From assembly GCA_021776685.1 (NCBI GenBank), contig JAJFFJ010000049.1, forward strand, positions 1 to 46,215: a DNA stretch of 46,215 nucleotides. Direction: 5' to 3'. Each line of letters begins with the position of its first letter. The stretch's first letter is position 1. The notes below the pieces were generated by a model, which did no database searches, had not been told where the DNA came from, and saw nothing but the letters and a program-made list of their open reading frames with translations. The DNA comes from Alphaproteobacteria bacterium. Its GTDB lineage: Bacteria > Pseudomonadota > Alphaproteobacteria > Bin65. The position numbers and the translations under genes are program-made. Of the stretch, positions 35,349-44,265 are shown one piece after another.

Positions 35349-36241
35349 GACGCCCCGCCCAGCACCCGTCCGGCGACCGCATCCAGCTTTTCGATCATGG
35401 CCGGGTCGCGCGCATCGTGCGCAGTGATGATGGCATGGTCGAGCGCATGGTGGCAGCCGGCGCTGCACATGTCTGTGCGGCCGGCCAGCAGCGGCGCGGT
35501 TTCGCGCACCAGGGCGCGGCCATGCTCGGCATTGCTCATCAGCACTTTGATGATGTTCTCGACTGATGCGTTTTCGTGGTCCTCGTGCCAGCAGTCATAA
35601 TCCGTGACCATGGCGACGGTGGCGTAGCAGAGCTCTGCCTCGCGGGCGAGTTTGGCCTCCGGCATGTTGGTCATGCCGATCACGTGGCAGCCCCAGCTGC
35701 GGGAAAGCTCGGACTCGGCCATGCTGGAGAATTGCGGCCCCTCCATCGCCAGAGAGGTGCCGCCCCGGTGCCCCGGGACGTCAACCCCCTGCGCCCCGGC
35801 TTCGAGGGCATCCATCAGCCGGCTGCAGGTGGGATGGGCCATCGAGACATGGGCCGCAAGCCCGGCGCCGAAGAAGCTTTTCTCCCGGGCGAAGGTGCGG
35901 TCGATAAACTGATCCACCAGCACAAATGTCCCCGGCGACATTTCATCCTTGAACGAACCGCAGGCGCTGACCGAGATGATCTCCGTCACTCCGGCGCGCT
36001 TCATGGCGTCGATGTTGGCGCGAAAGTTGATATCAGACGGCGACAGCGGATGGCCGCGCCCGTGCCGCGGCAGGAAGACAAGCTGCTGGTCGCCCTGATC
36101 GGTGGACAGCTTCCCGAACATGAGATCGTCGGACGGCTGCCCAAAGGGCGAGGCCACCGCCTCCCACCGCACATCGGACAAACCGTCGATCTCATAGATG
36201 CCACTGCCGCCGATTATCCCGACGACGGAAGGTGTGGTCAT
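35345..36241 (-). CDS. mtnP: S-methyl-5'-thioadenosine phosphorylase
   Basis: The 298-residue enzyme splits methylthioadenosine and phosphate into adenine and 5-methylthioribose 1-phosphate, salvaging the by-product of polyamine synthesis. It has VGIIGGSGIYEIDGL near the N-terminus, LPRHGRGHPLSPSDINFRANI (key: RHG..H...P..I..RANI), and the nucleoside-phosphorylase motif with MEGPQFSSMAESE and IGMTNMPEAKLAREAELCYATVAMVTDYDCWHE (key: N.PEA.LARE..CYA..A.VTDYD.W). The ATG at 36241 with GGGAG upstream is preferred over the extended frame to 36343. It overlaps the aldolase fusion gene by 4 bp, so the two are translated together. Confidence 0.95.
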   Translation of the reverse strand: MTTPSVVGIIGGSGIYEIDGLSDVRWEAVASPFGQPSDDLMFGKLSTDQGDQQLVFLPRHGRGHPLSPSDINFRANIDAMKRAGVTEIISVSACGSFKDEMSPGTFVLVDQFIDRTFAREKSFFGAGLAAHVSMAHPTCSRLMDALEAGAQGVDVPGHRGGTSLAMEGPQFSSMAESELSRSWGCHVIGMTNMPEAKLAREAELCYATVAMVTDYDCWHEDHENASVENIIKVLMSNAEHGRALVRETAPLLAGRTDMCSAGCHHALDHAIITAHDARDPAMIEKLDAVAGRVLGGAS

Positions 36242-36361
36242 GCGCTGCTCTCCCAAATTCGTGCCGATGCTGCCCCGCCACCCGAATATTTCGGGATGTA
36301 GGGGAATGTAGAGGAATGTGATGGAGCCGGGCGCAAACGCCAATTACGAGGGGAGTTAAAG

Positions 36362-36387
36362 GTTAGCATTTGTTAGCGAAGGTTAGC
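36362..36387. repeat. Three GTTAGC repeats at exact 10-bp spacing
   Basis: GTTAGC occurs at 36362-36367, 36372-36377 and 36382-36387, one helical turn apart. It lies in the 242-bp gap between mtnP and the restriction island, on the upstream side of mtnP. Elsewhere the gap has a short direct repeat GGAATGTAGA and no gene. It may be a binding site for the mtnP promoter or a trace of the island junction. Confidence 0.6.
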
Positions 36388-36483
36388 GTGGGTGCCAGCG
36401 ACAGTGGCGACGATACTGCATGAACGGGGAACTTCAGATAGGGCACTCAGTCGGGATTTCAAGGAATAAATTCCAAACCGACA

Positions 36484-37713
36484 CTAGCTCAGGTGCTTTC
36501 GCTCACTCTTTCTAACGTACTCGATGAAATCCTGAAGTGACCAGAGCCACCCTTGTTGAGCATCCGAAAAGGTTGGATGGATAGACCTCGGCAGCACCAG
36601 TTGGAGTGACCGGGACATCATTTCGCTGGTCTGGGCTTCACTGATTCCTGGCTCCAAAGTTAGAAGATGCTTGTTTAGGATTCGGTCTGCCTCGGCAAGT
36701 ACTTGGCGCCAACGGTCCTTACAGGTCGATTTGGCGCCTAACATAGCTAAACCCGCGTCGGGATAATTGGGATCGTGGTAGGCAGCACTGCTAGGAAACA
36801 AGAAGTCCGGGCGACGGCGAACTTCGGTTCTCCCCTGTGGTTCGAACTTAATCCGAGATTGCCTGAGCGCCTCACCAACATGATGCTCCAATGCCAATCC
36901 GGCCCGAGATTTTCGTCGGTTTTGCGCGGCCTTTGCCAAGCTCATAAATTCCGAGACGTCTACATCTCCAGATGGGTCGTAAAGCCGCTCCAGCTTTTTC
37001 TGAAGATCACGCTTTTCAAGCTGCAAGAAAAGCCGCTCTTCCCGATCAAGCCAAGCGACAAGGGCTGTATCCGGATCGTCGGCTGCACTCACCTCTGGCA
37101 AGGTGCTTCTCGCGAACTTGGAAAAGTCCGCAGTGTTAGGGAATTCATCCCCGAATCGGTCAATCAAGGCTTCAAACTTGTCGGCATCAGGGTCCTCAAA
37201 TTCGATCCCTATTTCTTCCAGTACAAACCTAGCAGCATAATCAACGGCGCGATCATCATCGTCGATATTTCGAACGAGAAAGCCCAATTCCATCTGGTCG
37301 GAATAACCAAACAGCCAAGAAAGCTGTTCTTCCACTGTTGATCCAACAGGCGCGAGAAAAACAAAAATCTCATCCGAGGGGCGACGAGCTACAACCAGCA
37401 AATCCCCTGTGGAGGCCAATTCCATTGGATCGTTGTGTTTGTAGTAGAGCCTAAATTCTGGGCTTCTGGATTCTTGGTACTCGCGGGAATCGTACCAAGT
37501 CACCGAAGCAGCTTCCGATACCGTCTCCCCTTCACCACCCATCCAGGAGAAACTGGCCGGGTAATCCTGCAGCCTCTCAGTACCCAGCAACTCCTTTAGA
37601 CCCTGAACGCCTTGGATTTCATGCTGGTGCGAAACGTTCTTGTCCACTTCGACAGAAGCCAAGCGTTTGATCGCGACGCCTGAAAAATACTGGGAAAGAT
37701 GGCCTTTTCGCAT
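36484..37713 (-). CDS. EcoRII-like type IIE restriction endonuclease
   Basis: The 409-residue protein matches EcoRII in length and domain plan: an effector-binding N-terminal domain (about 1-180) and a PD-(D/E)XK C-terminal domain (about 260-400). Active-site candidates are Glu276 in LALEHHVGEAL, Asp303 in RRPDFLFP, Tyr312, and Lys328/Lys332 in LGAKSTCKDRWRQVL. That motif is characteristic of the EcoRII C-terminal domain. By homology the target is likely CCWGG. It is the third gene of an island with vsr and dcm, 12 bp after vsr. The DNA is AT-richer than its neighbours, consistent with transfer. Confidence 0.92.
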   Translation of the reverse strand: MRKGHLSQYFSGVAIKRLASVEVDKNVSHQHEIQGVQGLKELLGTERLQDYPASFSWMGGEGETVSEAASVTWYDSREYQESRSPEFRLYYKHNDPMELASTGDLLVVARRPSDEIFVFLAPVGSTVEEQLSWLFGYSDQMELGFLVRNIDDDDRAVDYAARFVLEEIGIEFEDPDADKFEALIDRFGDEFPNTADFSKFARSTLPEVSAADDPDTALVAWLDREERLFLQLEKRDLQKKLERLYDPSGDVDVSEFMSLAKAAQNRRKSRAGLALEHHVGEALRQSRIKFEPQGRTEVRRRPDFLFPSSAAYHDPNYPDAGLAMLGAKSTCKDRWRQVLAEADRILNKHLLTLEPGISEAQTSEMMSRSLQLVLPRSIHPTFSDAQQGWLWSLQDFIEYVRKSERKHLS

Positions 37714-37725
37714 CCGCTGAGCGTT

Positions 37726-38190
37726 CTATCGGGAAACAGAAGGCCCGGGAATGTTGGTAATTTCCGGCCCATCCAAAATGGTTGCTATGCACCTATCGAC
37801 GACTTCATCTAGCGGCCATCGATGCGCGCCTTTCAGCGCACACTCCCATATTGTCACAATCCGCCATCCTGATGCCGATAGTTTATTTTGGGTCTCGCAA
37901 TCGCGCTCGGTATTACGGGTGATCTTTTCGCGCCAAAAATTGGATCGAGTCTTAGGCCATTTGAACAGGTGGCAACCATGTCCGTGCCAAAAGCAGCCGT
38001 GCACGAGAACTACAGCCCGGTATTTTGGGAGAACAATATCCGGTTTCCCCGGCAACCGTTTGTCATTTACCCGAAATCGAAAGCCGCGCCGGTGCAAGGC
38101 CTTCCGGATCATCAGCTCGGGTTTGGTGTTCTTGCCCCGGATACCGGACATCATCCTGCTGCGGACTTCGGGGCTTACGATGTCAGCCAT
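37726..38190 (-). CDS. vsr: Very short patch repair endonuclease Vsr
   Basis: The 154-residue protein repairs T:G mismatches that arise by deamination of 5-methylcytosine in the methylated site. Asp51 (GKPDIVLP), His64 and His69 ([14 protein letters not shown]) fall at the same numbers as in E. coli Vsr, and Cys66, His71 and Cys73 match its structural zinc site. The ATG at 38190 overlaps the dcm gene end by 8 bp, the same kind of dcm-vsr overlap as in E. coli. It therefore protects the methylated sites from C-to-T mutation. Confidence 0.95.
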   Translation of the reverse strand: MADIVSPEVRSRMMSGIRGKNTKPELMIRKALHRRGFRFRVNDKRLPGKPDIVLPKYRAVVLVHGCFWHGHGCHLFKWPKTRSNFWREKITRNTERDCETQNKLSASGWRIVTIWECALKGAHRWPLDEVVDRCIATILDGPEITNIPGPSVSR

Positions 38191-39457
38191 CGGCGATAAG
38201 CGGTAGTCCTGCGCCGGACAAGCGGGCGTATTTGGATTCAACCTGCTCGATAAAAAACGGCTTCATGTGTCTTGCCACGGCTTCGACCACAGGAACGACA
38301 ACAGCGTTTCCGAATTGCTTGTATGCTTGGGTATCCGAAACAGGAATTTTGTGGGTGCGGTCGCTAGAGTCAAACCCCATCAGACGGGCACATTCCCTTG
38401 GTGTCAGTCTGCGGGGTGGCCGATTGCCTCTCTGACGTATGAGAATTTCTGAACCGTCCTTGTAGTATCGCGCGGACAGGGTTCTCGCCGTATCGTCCAT
38501 CCCGACAAGGCCGAAACCGAATCCATTGCCAGCGGCCCGATGCTTTTCAGCATATCCCTGCAGATAGCCCCACAAGTGTTCTGTCAAAGTATACTTGTCC
38601 GATACCCGGGCATTGGGCCCTTCGGTGTATGGTAGCTCGGCATCTTCGTTCCCGTTTGCAGAGTGCAGAATAGTTCGCAACTTTGGTCCGTTGTTCCTGT
38701 CGGGCACCTCGAGATCGTCAAAGCTGAAGTCGGAATTTTTCCTGAACCCTGCGATAAATATCCTTTCCCTGTGCTGAGGGACCCATCCCTTGGCATCAAT
38801 CACGCGCCAATCGATCGTATATCCCAGCTCTTCTTCGAGAGTTTCCCGGATGACGCTGAAGGTCCGGCCCTTGTCGTGGGTAACGAGGTTCTTCACGTTC
38901 TCAAGGAGGAATGCCGCCGGCTGGTGATGTTCGATGAATCTCGCCACTTCGAAGAACAGGGTCCCCTGGGTCTTGCAGTGGAACCCGTGGTCCTGACCAA
39001 GGGCGTTCTTTTTCGACACGCCGGCAATGCTGAATGGCTGGCAGGGGAACCCTGCGAGCAGGACGTCAAAGGCCGGTACTGAGTCCAGATCGGTTACTGA
39101 TCTGATGTCGCCGGCAATCTCATGATCATCGCCAAAGTTGGCACGATAGGTTGCCTGGGCAAACTTGTCCCATTCCGACGTAAATACGCACTTGCCGCCA
39201 ACGGATTCAAACCCGAGCCGGATGCCGCCAATGCCGGCAAAAAGATCGATAAATCTGAAACTGCCCTGTTCGGATTCAAGCGCAGGCGGATTGCAGGACG
39301 GGTCACCCTCTATTGGTGACACATACTCTGATTTGACATCACGATAGAGGGCGTCAACCAATTGTCTGCCTCGTTGCACGCTTTCAGACACCCCTACCGA
39401 GGTGCCAACCCCCACCCCCATGGAGCCTTGTCTTGGAGGTTCTTGAAATACTGCCAC
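38183..39457 (-). CDS. dcm: DNA cytosine-5 methyltransferase, Dcm-like
   Basis: The roughly 424-residue enzyme has an N-terminal extension, then motif [19 protein letters not shown] (about residues 67-84), motif [10 protein letters not shown] with nucleophile Cys139, motif VI ENVKNL, motif [15 protein letters not shown], and motif X near [15 protein letters not shown]. This order and the [14 protein letters not shown] sequence match Dcm/EcoRII methylases of CCWGG sites. The start is set at a GTG (39457) because GGGAGGAG lies just upstream; a TTG at 39484 is the alternative. It is the first gene of the island and overlaps vsr. Confidence 0.93.
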   Translation of the reverse strand: MAVFQEPPRQGSMGVGVGTSVGVSESVQRGRQLVDALYRDVKSEYVSPIEGDPSCNPPALESEQGSFRFIDLFAGIGGIRLGFESVGGKCVFTSEWDKFAQATYRANFGDDHEIAGDIRSVTDLDSVPAFDVLLAGFPCQPFSIAGVSKKNALGQDHGFHCKTQGTLFFEVARFIEHHQPAAFLLENVKNLVTHDKGRTFSVIRETLEEELGYTIDWRVIDAKGWVPQHRERIFIAGFRKNSDFSFDDLEVPDRNNGPKLRTILHSANGNEDAELPYTEGPNARVSDKYTLTEHLWGYLQGYAEKHRAAGNGFGFGLVGMDDTARTLSARYYKDGSEILIRQRGNRPPRRLTPRECARLMGFDSSDRTHKIPVSDTQAYKQFGNAVVVPVVEAVARHMKPFFIEQVESKYARLSGAGLPLIADG

Positions 39458-39509
39458 CTGGGCCTCCTCCCGTCCACAACACAATATCTGGTATTTGCCG
39501 AAGATTACC

Positions 39510-39527
39510 TATGTTCATTGTATGTTC
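39510..39527. promoter_or_regulatory. Direct repeat TATGTTC upstream of the methylase gene
   Basis: TATGTTC occurs twice, at 39510-39516 and 39521-39527, 11 bp apart. On the minus strand it reads GAACATA with CAAT between, and TACAAT overlaps it as a possible -10. It lies about 55 bp upstream of the methylase start, where autoregulation by methylases of this class is known. The binding factor is not identified. Confidence 0.45.
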
Positions 39528-39554
39528 TAATATAGCTGGCGTCTAGCGGCCAAG

Positions 39555-39582
39555 AAAAAGGGGCGGGTTTTAAACCCGCCCC
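39555..39582 (-). terminator. Rho-independent terminator of the petABC operon
   Basis: On the minus strand, 41 bp after the cytochrome c1 stop, a perfect 11-bp stem (arms GGGGCGGGTTT and AAACCCGCCCC, one-base centre) is followed by TTTTT. It ends the bc1 operon transcript before the methylase promoter region. Confidence 0.93.
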
Positions 39583-39622
39583 TATGCAATTCAAAGCGTT
39601 CTTGTGATTGCCGGGCCTGGGC

Positions 39623-40444
39623 CTAGTGCTTCACGCGGCGCCAGACCTGGCGGTAGATGACGAAGAACAGGCCGGTGAGGATGAGCAGGAAGAGCATGAC
39701 GCGAAGGCCCATGCGCTTGCGGTCTTCCAGCTCGGGCTCGGCGGCCCAGGCGAGGAAGGCAGTGACGTCCATGGCCATCTGGCTGACGGTGGCCTTGGGC
39801 GCGCCCTTCTCGTCATAGTCCACCTGACCTTCGGAGGCCAACGGCGGCGCCATGGCAATGATGTGGCCGGGGAAATAGGTGTTGCAGCTCTGGCCGCTTT
39901 CCGGCTTCAGCGGCTTGCCGTCGCTGCCTTTGTATTCCTTCTCGCAGGCCGCCGCGGTCACGTAGCCGGTGAGCAGGCTGTAAATGTAGTTAGCGCCACC
40001 GCCACGAGCCTTGACGATCAGGCTGAGGTCCGGCGGCGCCTTGCCGTTGTTTGCCTTGGCCGCAGCCACATCGTTGGCGAAGGGCGCCGTGATCGGGTCC
40101 CCCAGCTTGGCGGCGCGGGTCACGGCGTCACCGGCGTCGTCAATCATCGGCATCTTGCGCGACGTCATCATCTCCTTCATCGCCTTCGGCTCGATGCCGA
40201 TGGTCAGGAGGTGCCGGTAGTAGACATGCTTGAGCCCGTGGCAGCTGGCGCAGACCTTGGCATAGACCTTCCAGCCCCGCTTGATCTGGGCGCGGTCAAA
40301 CGTGCCGAACGGGCCGTAGAAGCTCCAGTCCACAGACTTCGCCTTGACCCCGTCGCCGGCCGCCATGACCGAAGAAGGGAGAGTCCCGGCGAACCCGGCA
40401 ACGGCGACAACGCCGGCGAGAAAGATCGAACGCACACGCATCAT
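39623..40444 (-). CDS. petC: Cytochrome c1 of the bc1 complex
   Basis: The 273-residue protein carries a signal peptide (about residues 1-29, ending VMAAGDG), the haem-binding CASCHG in [16 protein letters not shown], the axial Met in [10 protein letters not shown], and a C-terminal membrane anchor around [15 protein letters not shown]. It accepts electrons from the Rieske protein and passes them to cytochrome c in the quinol oxidation complex. The ATG at 40444 overlaps the cytochrome b stop by ATGA. The long frame extending to 40945 is out-of-family sequence inside petB. Confidence 0.96.
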   Translation of the reverse strand: MMRVRSIFLAGVVAVAGFAGTLPSSVMAAGDGVKAKSVDWSFYGPFGTFDRAQIKRGWKVYAKVCASCHGLKHVYYRHLLTIGIEPKAMKEMMTSRKMPMIDDAGDAVTRAAKLGDPITAPFANDVAAAKANNGKAPPDLSLIVKARGGGANYIYSLLTGYVTAAACEKEYKGSDGKPLKPESGQSCNTYFPGHIIAMAPPLASEGQVDYDEKGAPKATVSQMAMDVTAFLAWAAEPELEDRKRMGLRVMLFLLILTGLFFVIYRQVWRRVKH

Positions 40445-41820
40445 GCTTTCTCCATCGGGCCGGGCCTTGATTGGGCTGCCGCGCCGCCGCCTACTGCGCC
40501 ACCGCCGAGAACGGGCTCGGAGATGCTGTGCGGCAAGGGTCTGGGTCGCTCCATCCGGCCGATCACCGGCACCAGGATGATAAAGTGGAAGAAGTACCAG
40601 AAGGTGGTGATCTCGCCGATGGTCAGCCAGGTAAGCCCCGTCGAGAAGTCGAACAGACCCAGCAATGCGATATGCGCCACCTCGTCCGGCGCATTCGCGC
40701 CGACATAGCCGAGGATGATCGTGTCGATGACAAAGACCCAGAAGAAGATCTTGTAAATCGGTCTGAAGCGGGAGCTCCGCACCTCCGACGTGTCCAGCCA
40801 CGGCATCAAAAACAGGATCAGCAGTGAGCCGAACATCGCGATGACGCCGGCAAACTTGGCGGTAATCAGCCAGCTGATCGGCCAGTACATGAAAAAGTCC
40901 GCCGTGAACGCACGAAGGATCGCGTAATAGGGCAGGAAGTACCATTCAGGCACGATGTGCGCTGGCGTCGCCAGCGAATCCGCCGGGATGTAATTGTCCG
41001 GATGGCCCATGAAGTTGGGCGCGTAGAACACGAAGAAGGCCCACACCAGCATGAACACGCCGAGACCGAACAGGTCCTTCACCGTGTAGTAGGGGTGGAA
41101 GGGGATCGTGTCCTTCGGTGTCTTCGCCTCCACGCCCAGCGGGTTGCCAGACTTGACCGTATGCAGCGCCGCGATGTGCAGCACCACCACGCCGACAATC
41201 ACAAAGGGCAGCAGATAGTGCAGGCTGAAGAACCGGTTGAGGGTCGGGTTATCGACCGTGAAGCCGCCCCACAGCCAGGTGGTGATGCTCTCGCCCACCC
41301 ACGGAATGGCGGAGAACAGGTTGGTGATGACCTTGGCGGCCCAGAAGCTCATCTGACCCCAGGGCAGTACATAGCCCATGAAGGCCGTCGCCATCATCAG
41401 CAGCAGGATGATGATGCCCAGCCACCAGATAATCTCGCGTGGCGCCTTGTAGGAGCCGTAATAGAGTCCCCGGAAAAGGTGGATATAGACCACCAGGAAG
41501 AACATCGCGCCGCCGTTGGCGTGCAGATAGCGGATCAGCCAGCCATAGTTGACGTCGCGCATGATGCGCTCGACGCTGTTGAAGGCGTGATCCACATGGG
41601 GCGTGTAGTGCATCGCCAAGACGATGCCGGTGACGATCATCGCCACCAGCACAAAGCCCGCGATCGAACCGAAGTTCCACCAGTAGTTCAGGTTCTTCGG
41701 TGTCGGGTACTGGCTGAAATGCTCCATGGTCGAGAAGACGGGAAGCCGCCGTTCGATCCAGTTCGCAGTCCGCCCCCGGGGCGTGCCCTGGGGCGCGCCG
41801 TGGCCGGCGTTCGCACTCAT
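40441..41820 (-). CDS. petB: Cytochrome b of the bc1 complex
   Basis: The 459-residue protein has eight predicted membrane helices. It includes the quinol-site segment [20 protein letters not shown], the paired His residues for the two b haems ([12 protein letters not shown] and [20 protein letters not shown]), and the PEWY loop in [15 protein letters not shown]. It oxidises ubiquinol and transfers electrons across the membrane by the Q cycle. It follows petA by 48 bp and overlaps petC. It begins [11 protein letters not shown], the expected hydrophilic N-terminus. Confidence 0.97.
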   Translation of the reverse strand: MSANAGHGAPQGTPRGRTANWIERRLPVFSTMEHFSQYPTPKNLNYWWNFGSIAGFVLVAMIVTGIVLAMHYTPHVDHAFNSVERIMRDVNYGWLIRYLHANGGAMFFLVVYIHLFRGLYYGSYKAPREIIWWLGIIILLLMMATAFMGYVLPWGQMSFWAAKVITNLFSAIPWVGESITTWLWGGFTVDNPTLNRFFSLHYLLPFVIVGVVVLHIAALHTVKSGNPLGVEAKTPKDTIPFHPYYTVKDLFGLGVFMLVWAFFVFYAPNFMGHPDNYIPADSLATPAHIVPEWYFLPYYAILRAFTADFFMYWPISWLITAKFAGVIAMFGSLLILFLMPWLDTSEVRSSRFRPIYKIFFWVFVIDTIILGYVGANAPDEVAHIALLGLFDFSTGLTWLTIGEITTFWYFFHFIILVPVIGRMERPRPLPHSISEPVLGGGAVGGGAAAQSRPGPMEKA

Positions 41821-41868
41821 ACGACCCTACCTTTTCTTTTGATCATGCTGTCGATCATGCGCCGGGGC

Positions 41869-42465
41869 TCAGGAGCCGGCCTTTGTGTCTTCCTTGGGTT
41901 TTTCACCCAGGCGAATTCTTGTATCGCTGGTGAAGCGATAGTCGGGCACCGGCAGATTGGTGGGCGCCGGCCCCTTCCGGATACGACCGGAGGTGTCATA
42001 GTGCGAGCCATGGCAGGGACAGAACCAGCCGCCAAATTCACCGCGCTTTGATCCTGGCGTCTGCCCCAAAGGAATGCAGCCCAGGTGGGTGCAGACGCCC
42101 ACGATGACCAGCCATTCATCCTTGCCCTTGTGGACGCGTGCTTCGTCGGTCTCCGGGTCCTGAAGATCCTTCAGGGGGACCTTGCGGGCTTCCTCGATCT
42201 GCACCTTGGAGCGCCGGTCAATGAAAACAGGCGAGCCGCGGTACTTAACCGTGATGCGCTGGCCAGGCTTTATTGGCGCCAGGTCCACGTCGACCGTGGA
42301 AGCAGCCAGGGTGTCAGCAGCCGGGTTCAGGGTATCGAGCAGGGGCCAGGCGACCGCGGCGGCGCCAAATGCCGTGAAGGCGCCCGTGGCGATATACAGG
42401 AAGTCGCGCCGGCTGTGTTCGTCCGACCCCTCGGTTCCGTGCGCGGCCTGATCGTCAGCTGCCAT
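41869..42465 (-). CDS. petA: Rieske iron-sulfur protein of the bc1 complex
   Basis: The 198-residue protein has a Tat-type N-terminus, SRRDFLYIATGAFTAFG, which anchors it and targets the folded 2Fe-2S protein. Cluster ligands are in CTHLGCIPLG and CPCHGSHYD. It carries electrons from quinol to cytochrome c1. The ATG at 42465 with GGGAGC upstream is chosen; the longer frame is not conserved. It starts the petABC operon, divergent from trmL across a 256-bp gap that carries a 12-bp palindrome, GGCCCATGGGCC, at 42579-42590. Confidence 0.95.
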   Translation of the reverse strand: MAADDQAAHGTEGSDEHSRRDFLYIATGAFTAFGAAAVAWPLLDTLNPAADTLAASTVDVDLAPIKPGQRITVKYRGSPVFIDRRSKVQIEEARKVPLKDLQDPETDEARVHKGKDEWLVIVGVCTHLGCIPLGQTPGSKRGEFGGWFCPCHGSHYDTSGRIRKGPAPTNLPVPDYRFTSDTRIRLGEKPKEDTKAGS

Positions 42466-42721
42466 GGCTGAAAGTGCTCCCCTGAATGAACGCCTGCCGC
42501 GGAGGGAAATCAGATCGATTCCATGCGGATATCGGGCGAAAACGCCGCGTATGGCTGGTTTTTTGTAACCTATTGGCGGGCCCATGGGCCTACTATGCGA
42601 CCCGGTGACGCAAGTTTGGTGCAGCGCGGATAAGTCAGACCGAACCGTTGGCTGGCCGCTGGTATAGGGGCCATCAGCCAATTGGCCGCATCACACAATA
42701 TTTCGGGAGTAGGCGCAGGAA

Positions 42722-43204
42722 ATGCGGCTCGCACTCTATCAGCCGGACATTCCTCAAAACACCGGCGCCATCCTGCGCCTGGGCGCGTGCCTGGACCTGC
42801 CCGTGGATGTGATCGAGCCGGCGGGCTTCGCGCTGGGGGACCGCAATCTGCGGCGGGCCGGGCTCGACTATCTGGACAGCGCCGCGCTGGTTCGCCACGC
42901 TTCATTCACTGCCTGGCGAGACAGCCTCGTATCACGCGCGCGCATCATCCTCTTCACCACCCGGGGCGACCTGGCCTACACGCAGTTCCGGTTCAGCCCA
43001 CAGGATGTGCTGTTGTTCGGGCGTGAATCGGCTGGCGTTCCGGATGACGTCTACGAAGCAGCTCAGCAACGCCTGGTGATCCCGTTGCGCACGGGTGCGC
43101 GTTCTCTCAATGTAGCGCAGGCCGCGGCCATGGCCGCGGGCGAGGCCCTGCGCCAGACCGGTGGCTTCCAGGACGGACAAAAGGATCTACCCCATGAGCA
43201 CTGA
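42722..43204 (+). CDS. trmL: tRNA (cytidine(34)-2'-O)-methyltransferase
   Basis: The 160-residue SPOUT-fold enzyme methylates the wobble position of certain leucine tRNAs using S-adenosylmethionine. It has MRLALYQPDIPQNTGAILRLGA at the N-terminus (key: PQN.GAI.R), the LFGRESAGVPDDVY loop and the knot segment VIPLRTGARSLNVAQAAAMAAGEAL (key: IP...G.RSLN.A.A). The ATG follows GCAGGAA. Its stop codon lies inside a 14-bp tandem duplication at the hemF start. Confidence 0.95.
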   Translation: MRLALYQPDIPQNTGAILRLGACLDLPVDVIEPAGFALGDRNLRRAGLDYLDSAALVRHASFTAWRDSLVSRARIILFTTRGDLAYTQFRFSPQDVLLFGRESAGVPDDVYEAAQQRLVIPLRTGARSLNVAQAAAMAAGEALRQTGGFQDGQKDLPHEH

Positions 43205-43221
43205 CCTATGAGCGCTGACCT
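43194..43221. repeat. 14-bp tandem duplication at the hemF start
   Basis: ATGAGCACTGACCT (43194-43207) is repeated as ATGAGCGCTGACCT (43208-43221), 13 of 14 bases equal. The first copy lies 8 bp after AAGGA, so it has the ribosome site, and reads ATG AGC ACT GAC CTA TGA, a 5-codon MSTDL frame. The TGA overlaps the ATG of the second copy, where hemF really begins with MSADL. Confidence 0.85.
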
Positions 43222-44071
43222 GGACGCCCACAAGGATCCCGCCCGAGCCTGGTTCGAAGCTCTCCGGGATGACATCTGCTCTGTGTTCGAGACGATTGAG
43301 GACGAACTGGCCGGCCCGTCCCTTGAGCAACTGGGCAATCCGGCGCCGGGGCGGTTCAGCCGCAAGACCTGGGAGCGGGACGGCGGCGGCGGCGGTGTCA
43401 TGTCGGTAATGCACGGCCGTGTCTTCGAGAAGGTGGGCGTCAATGTCTCTACGGTCCACGGCGAATTCTCCGAAGAGTTTCGCGGCCAGATACCCGGGGC
43501 TGATGAAGATCCGCGCTTCTGGGCCAGTGGCATCAGCCTGGTGGCGCATCTGCAGTCGCCGCTGATTCCGGCAGTACATATGAATACCCGCCACATCGTC
43601 ACCAGCCGCGCCTGGTTCGGCGGCGGCGCGGACCTGACGCCCATGTACCCGGACGACGACGACACAGACCGCTTCCATGCCGCCCTTCGCGACGCCTGCG
43701 ATGCCCATCCTCCCGCCGACTATGCGCGCTACAAAGAGTGGTGCGACGACTATTTCTATCTCAAGCATCGGGACGAACCGCGGGGCGTGGGCGGCATCTT
43801 CTTTGACTATCTGGACAGTGGCGATAGGGCGGCGGATTTCGCATTCGTCCAGGATGTAGGCCGGACGTTTCGGGATATTTATCCAAAAATTGTGCGCCGC
43901 CATCTGGAGCTGCCCTGGACACCGGAGCAACGTGCGCACCAGTTGATGCGTCGCGGCCGCTACGTGGAATTCAACCTGATCCACGACCGCGGCACAAAAT
44001 TCGGGCTGATGACCGGCGGCAACACGGAAGCCATATTGATGTCCCTGCCGCCCGTAGCCACCTGGCCATAG
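43208..44071 (+). CDS. hemF: Aerobic coproporphyrinogen III oxidase
   Basis: The 287-residue oxygen-dependent enzyme decarboxylates coproporphyrinogen III in haem synthesis. It has [19 protein letters not shown] near residue 48, [25 protein letters not shown], the signature [41 protein letters not shown], and a C-terminal [35 protein letters not shown] (key: RG.YVEFNL..DRGT.FGL..GG..E.ILMSLPP). A 14-bp duplication in front of the start places the ATG after a tiny MSTDL frame whose TGA overlaps it. The nearby bc1 genes also need haem. Confidence 0.96.
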   Translation: MSADLDAHKDPARAWFEALRDDICSVFETIEDELAGPSLEQLGNPAPGRFSRKTWERDGGGGGVMSVMHGRVFEKVGVNVSTVHGEFSEEFRGQIPGADEDPRFWASGISLVAHLQSPLIPAVHMNTRHIVTSRAWFGGGADLTPMYPDDDDTDRFHAALRDACDAHPPADYARYKEWCDDYFYLKHRDEPRGVGGIFFDYLDSGDRAADFAFVQDVGRTFRDIYPKIVRRHLELPWTPEQRAHQLMRRGRYVEFNLIHDRGTKFGLMTGGNTEAILMSLPPVATWP

Positions 44072-44083
44072 CCCACTCTCACC

Positions 44084-44143
44084 GGGGCGAAAGCTGGGGC
44101 GAATGCGGGGGCCAAAATGGAGGCGAAAATGGGGGCGTAACCG
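44084..44143. repeat. Five-unit 12-bp tandem repeat
   Basis: Five consecutive 12-bp units follow the pattern GGGGCGAAAATG with changes: GGGGCGAAAGCT, GGGGCGAATGCG, GGGGCCAAAATG, GAGGCGAAAATG, GGGGCGTAACCG. They lie just after hemF and before the three paralogous secreted protein genes, in a gap of 194 bp. The function is unknown; they could be a binding array or a slippage relic. Confidence 0.8.
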
Positions 44144-44265
44144 GTCCGTAACCCCTGTTAAATTAAAAGACACCGGCACACGGCCGTTGAACCCAACCGG
44201 CGTTGAACAAACCGGCGGTGGGGTTTAGTGTCCGCACACAATAATTTCAGCCAGGAGAGATGCTG

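Noticed and set aside
42579-42590. The palindrome GGCCCATGGGCC as a regulatory site for petABC or trmL
   Set aside because: A 12-bp palindrome of this composition can arise by chance in GC-rich DNA, and no promoter elements align with it.
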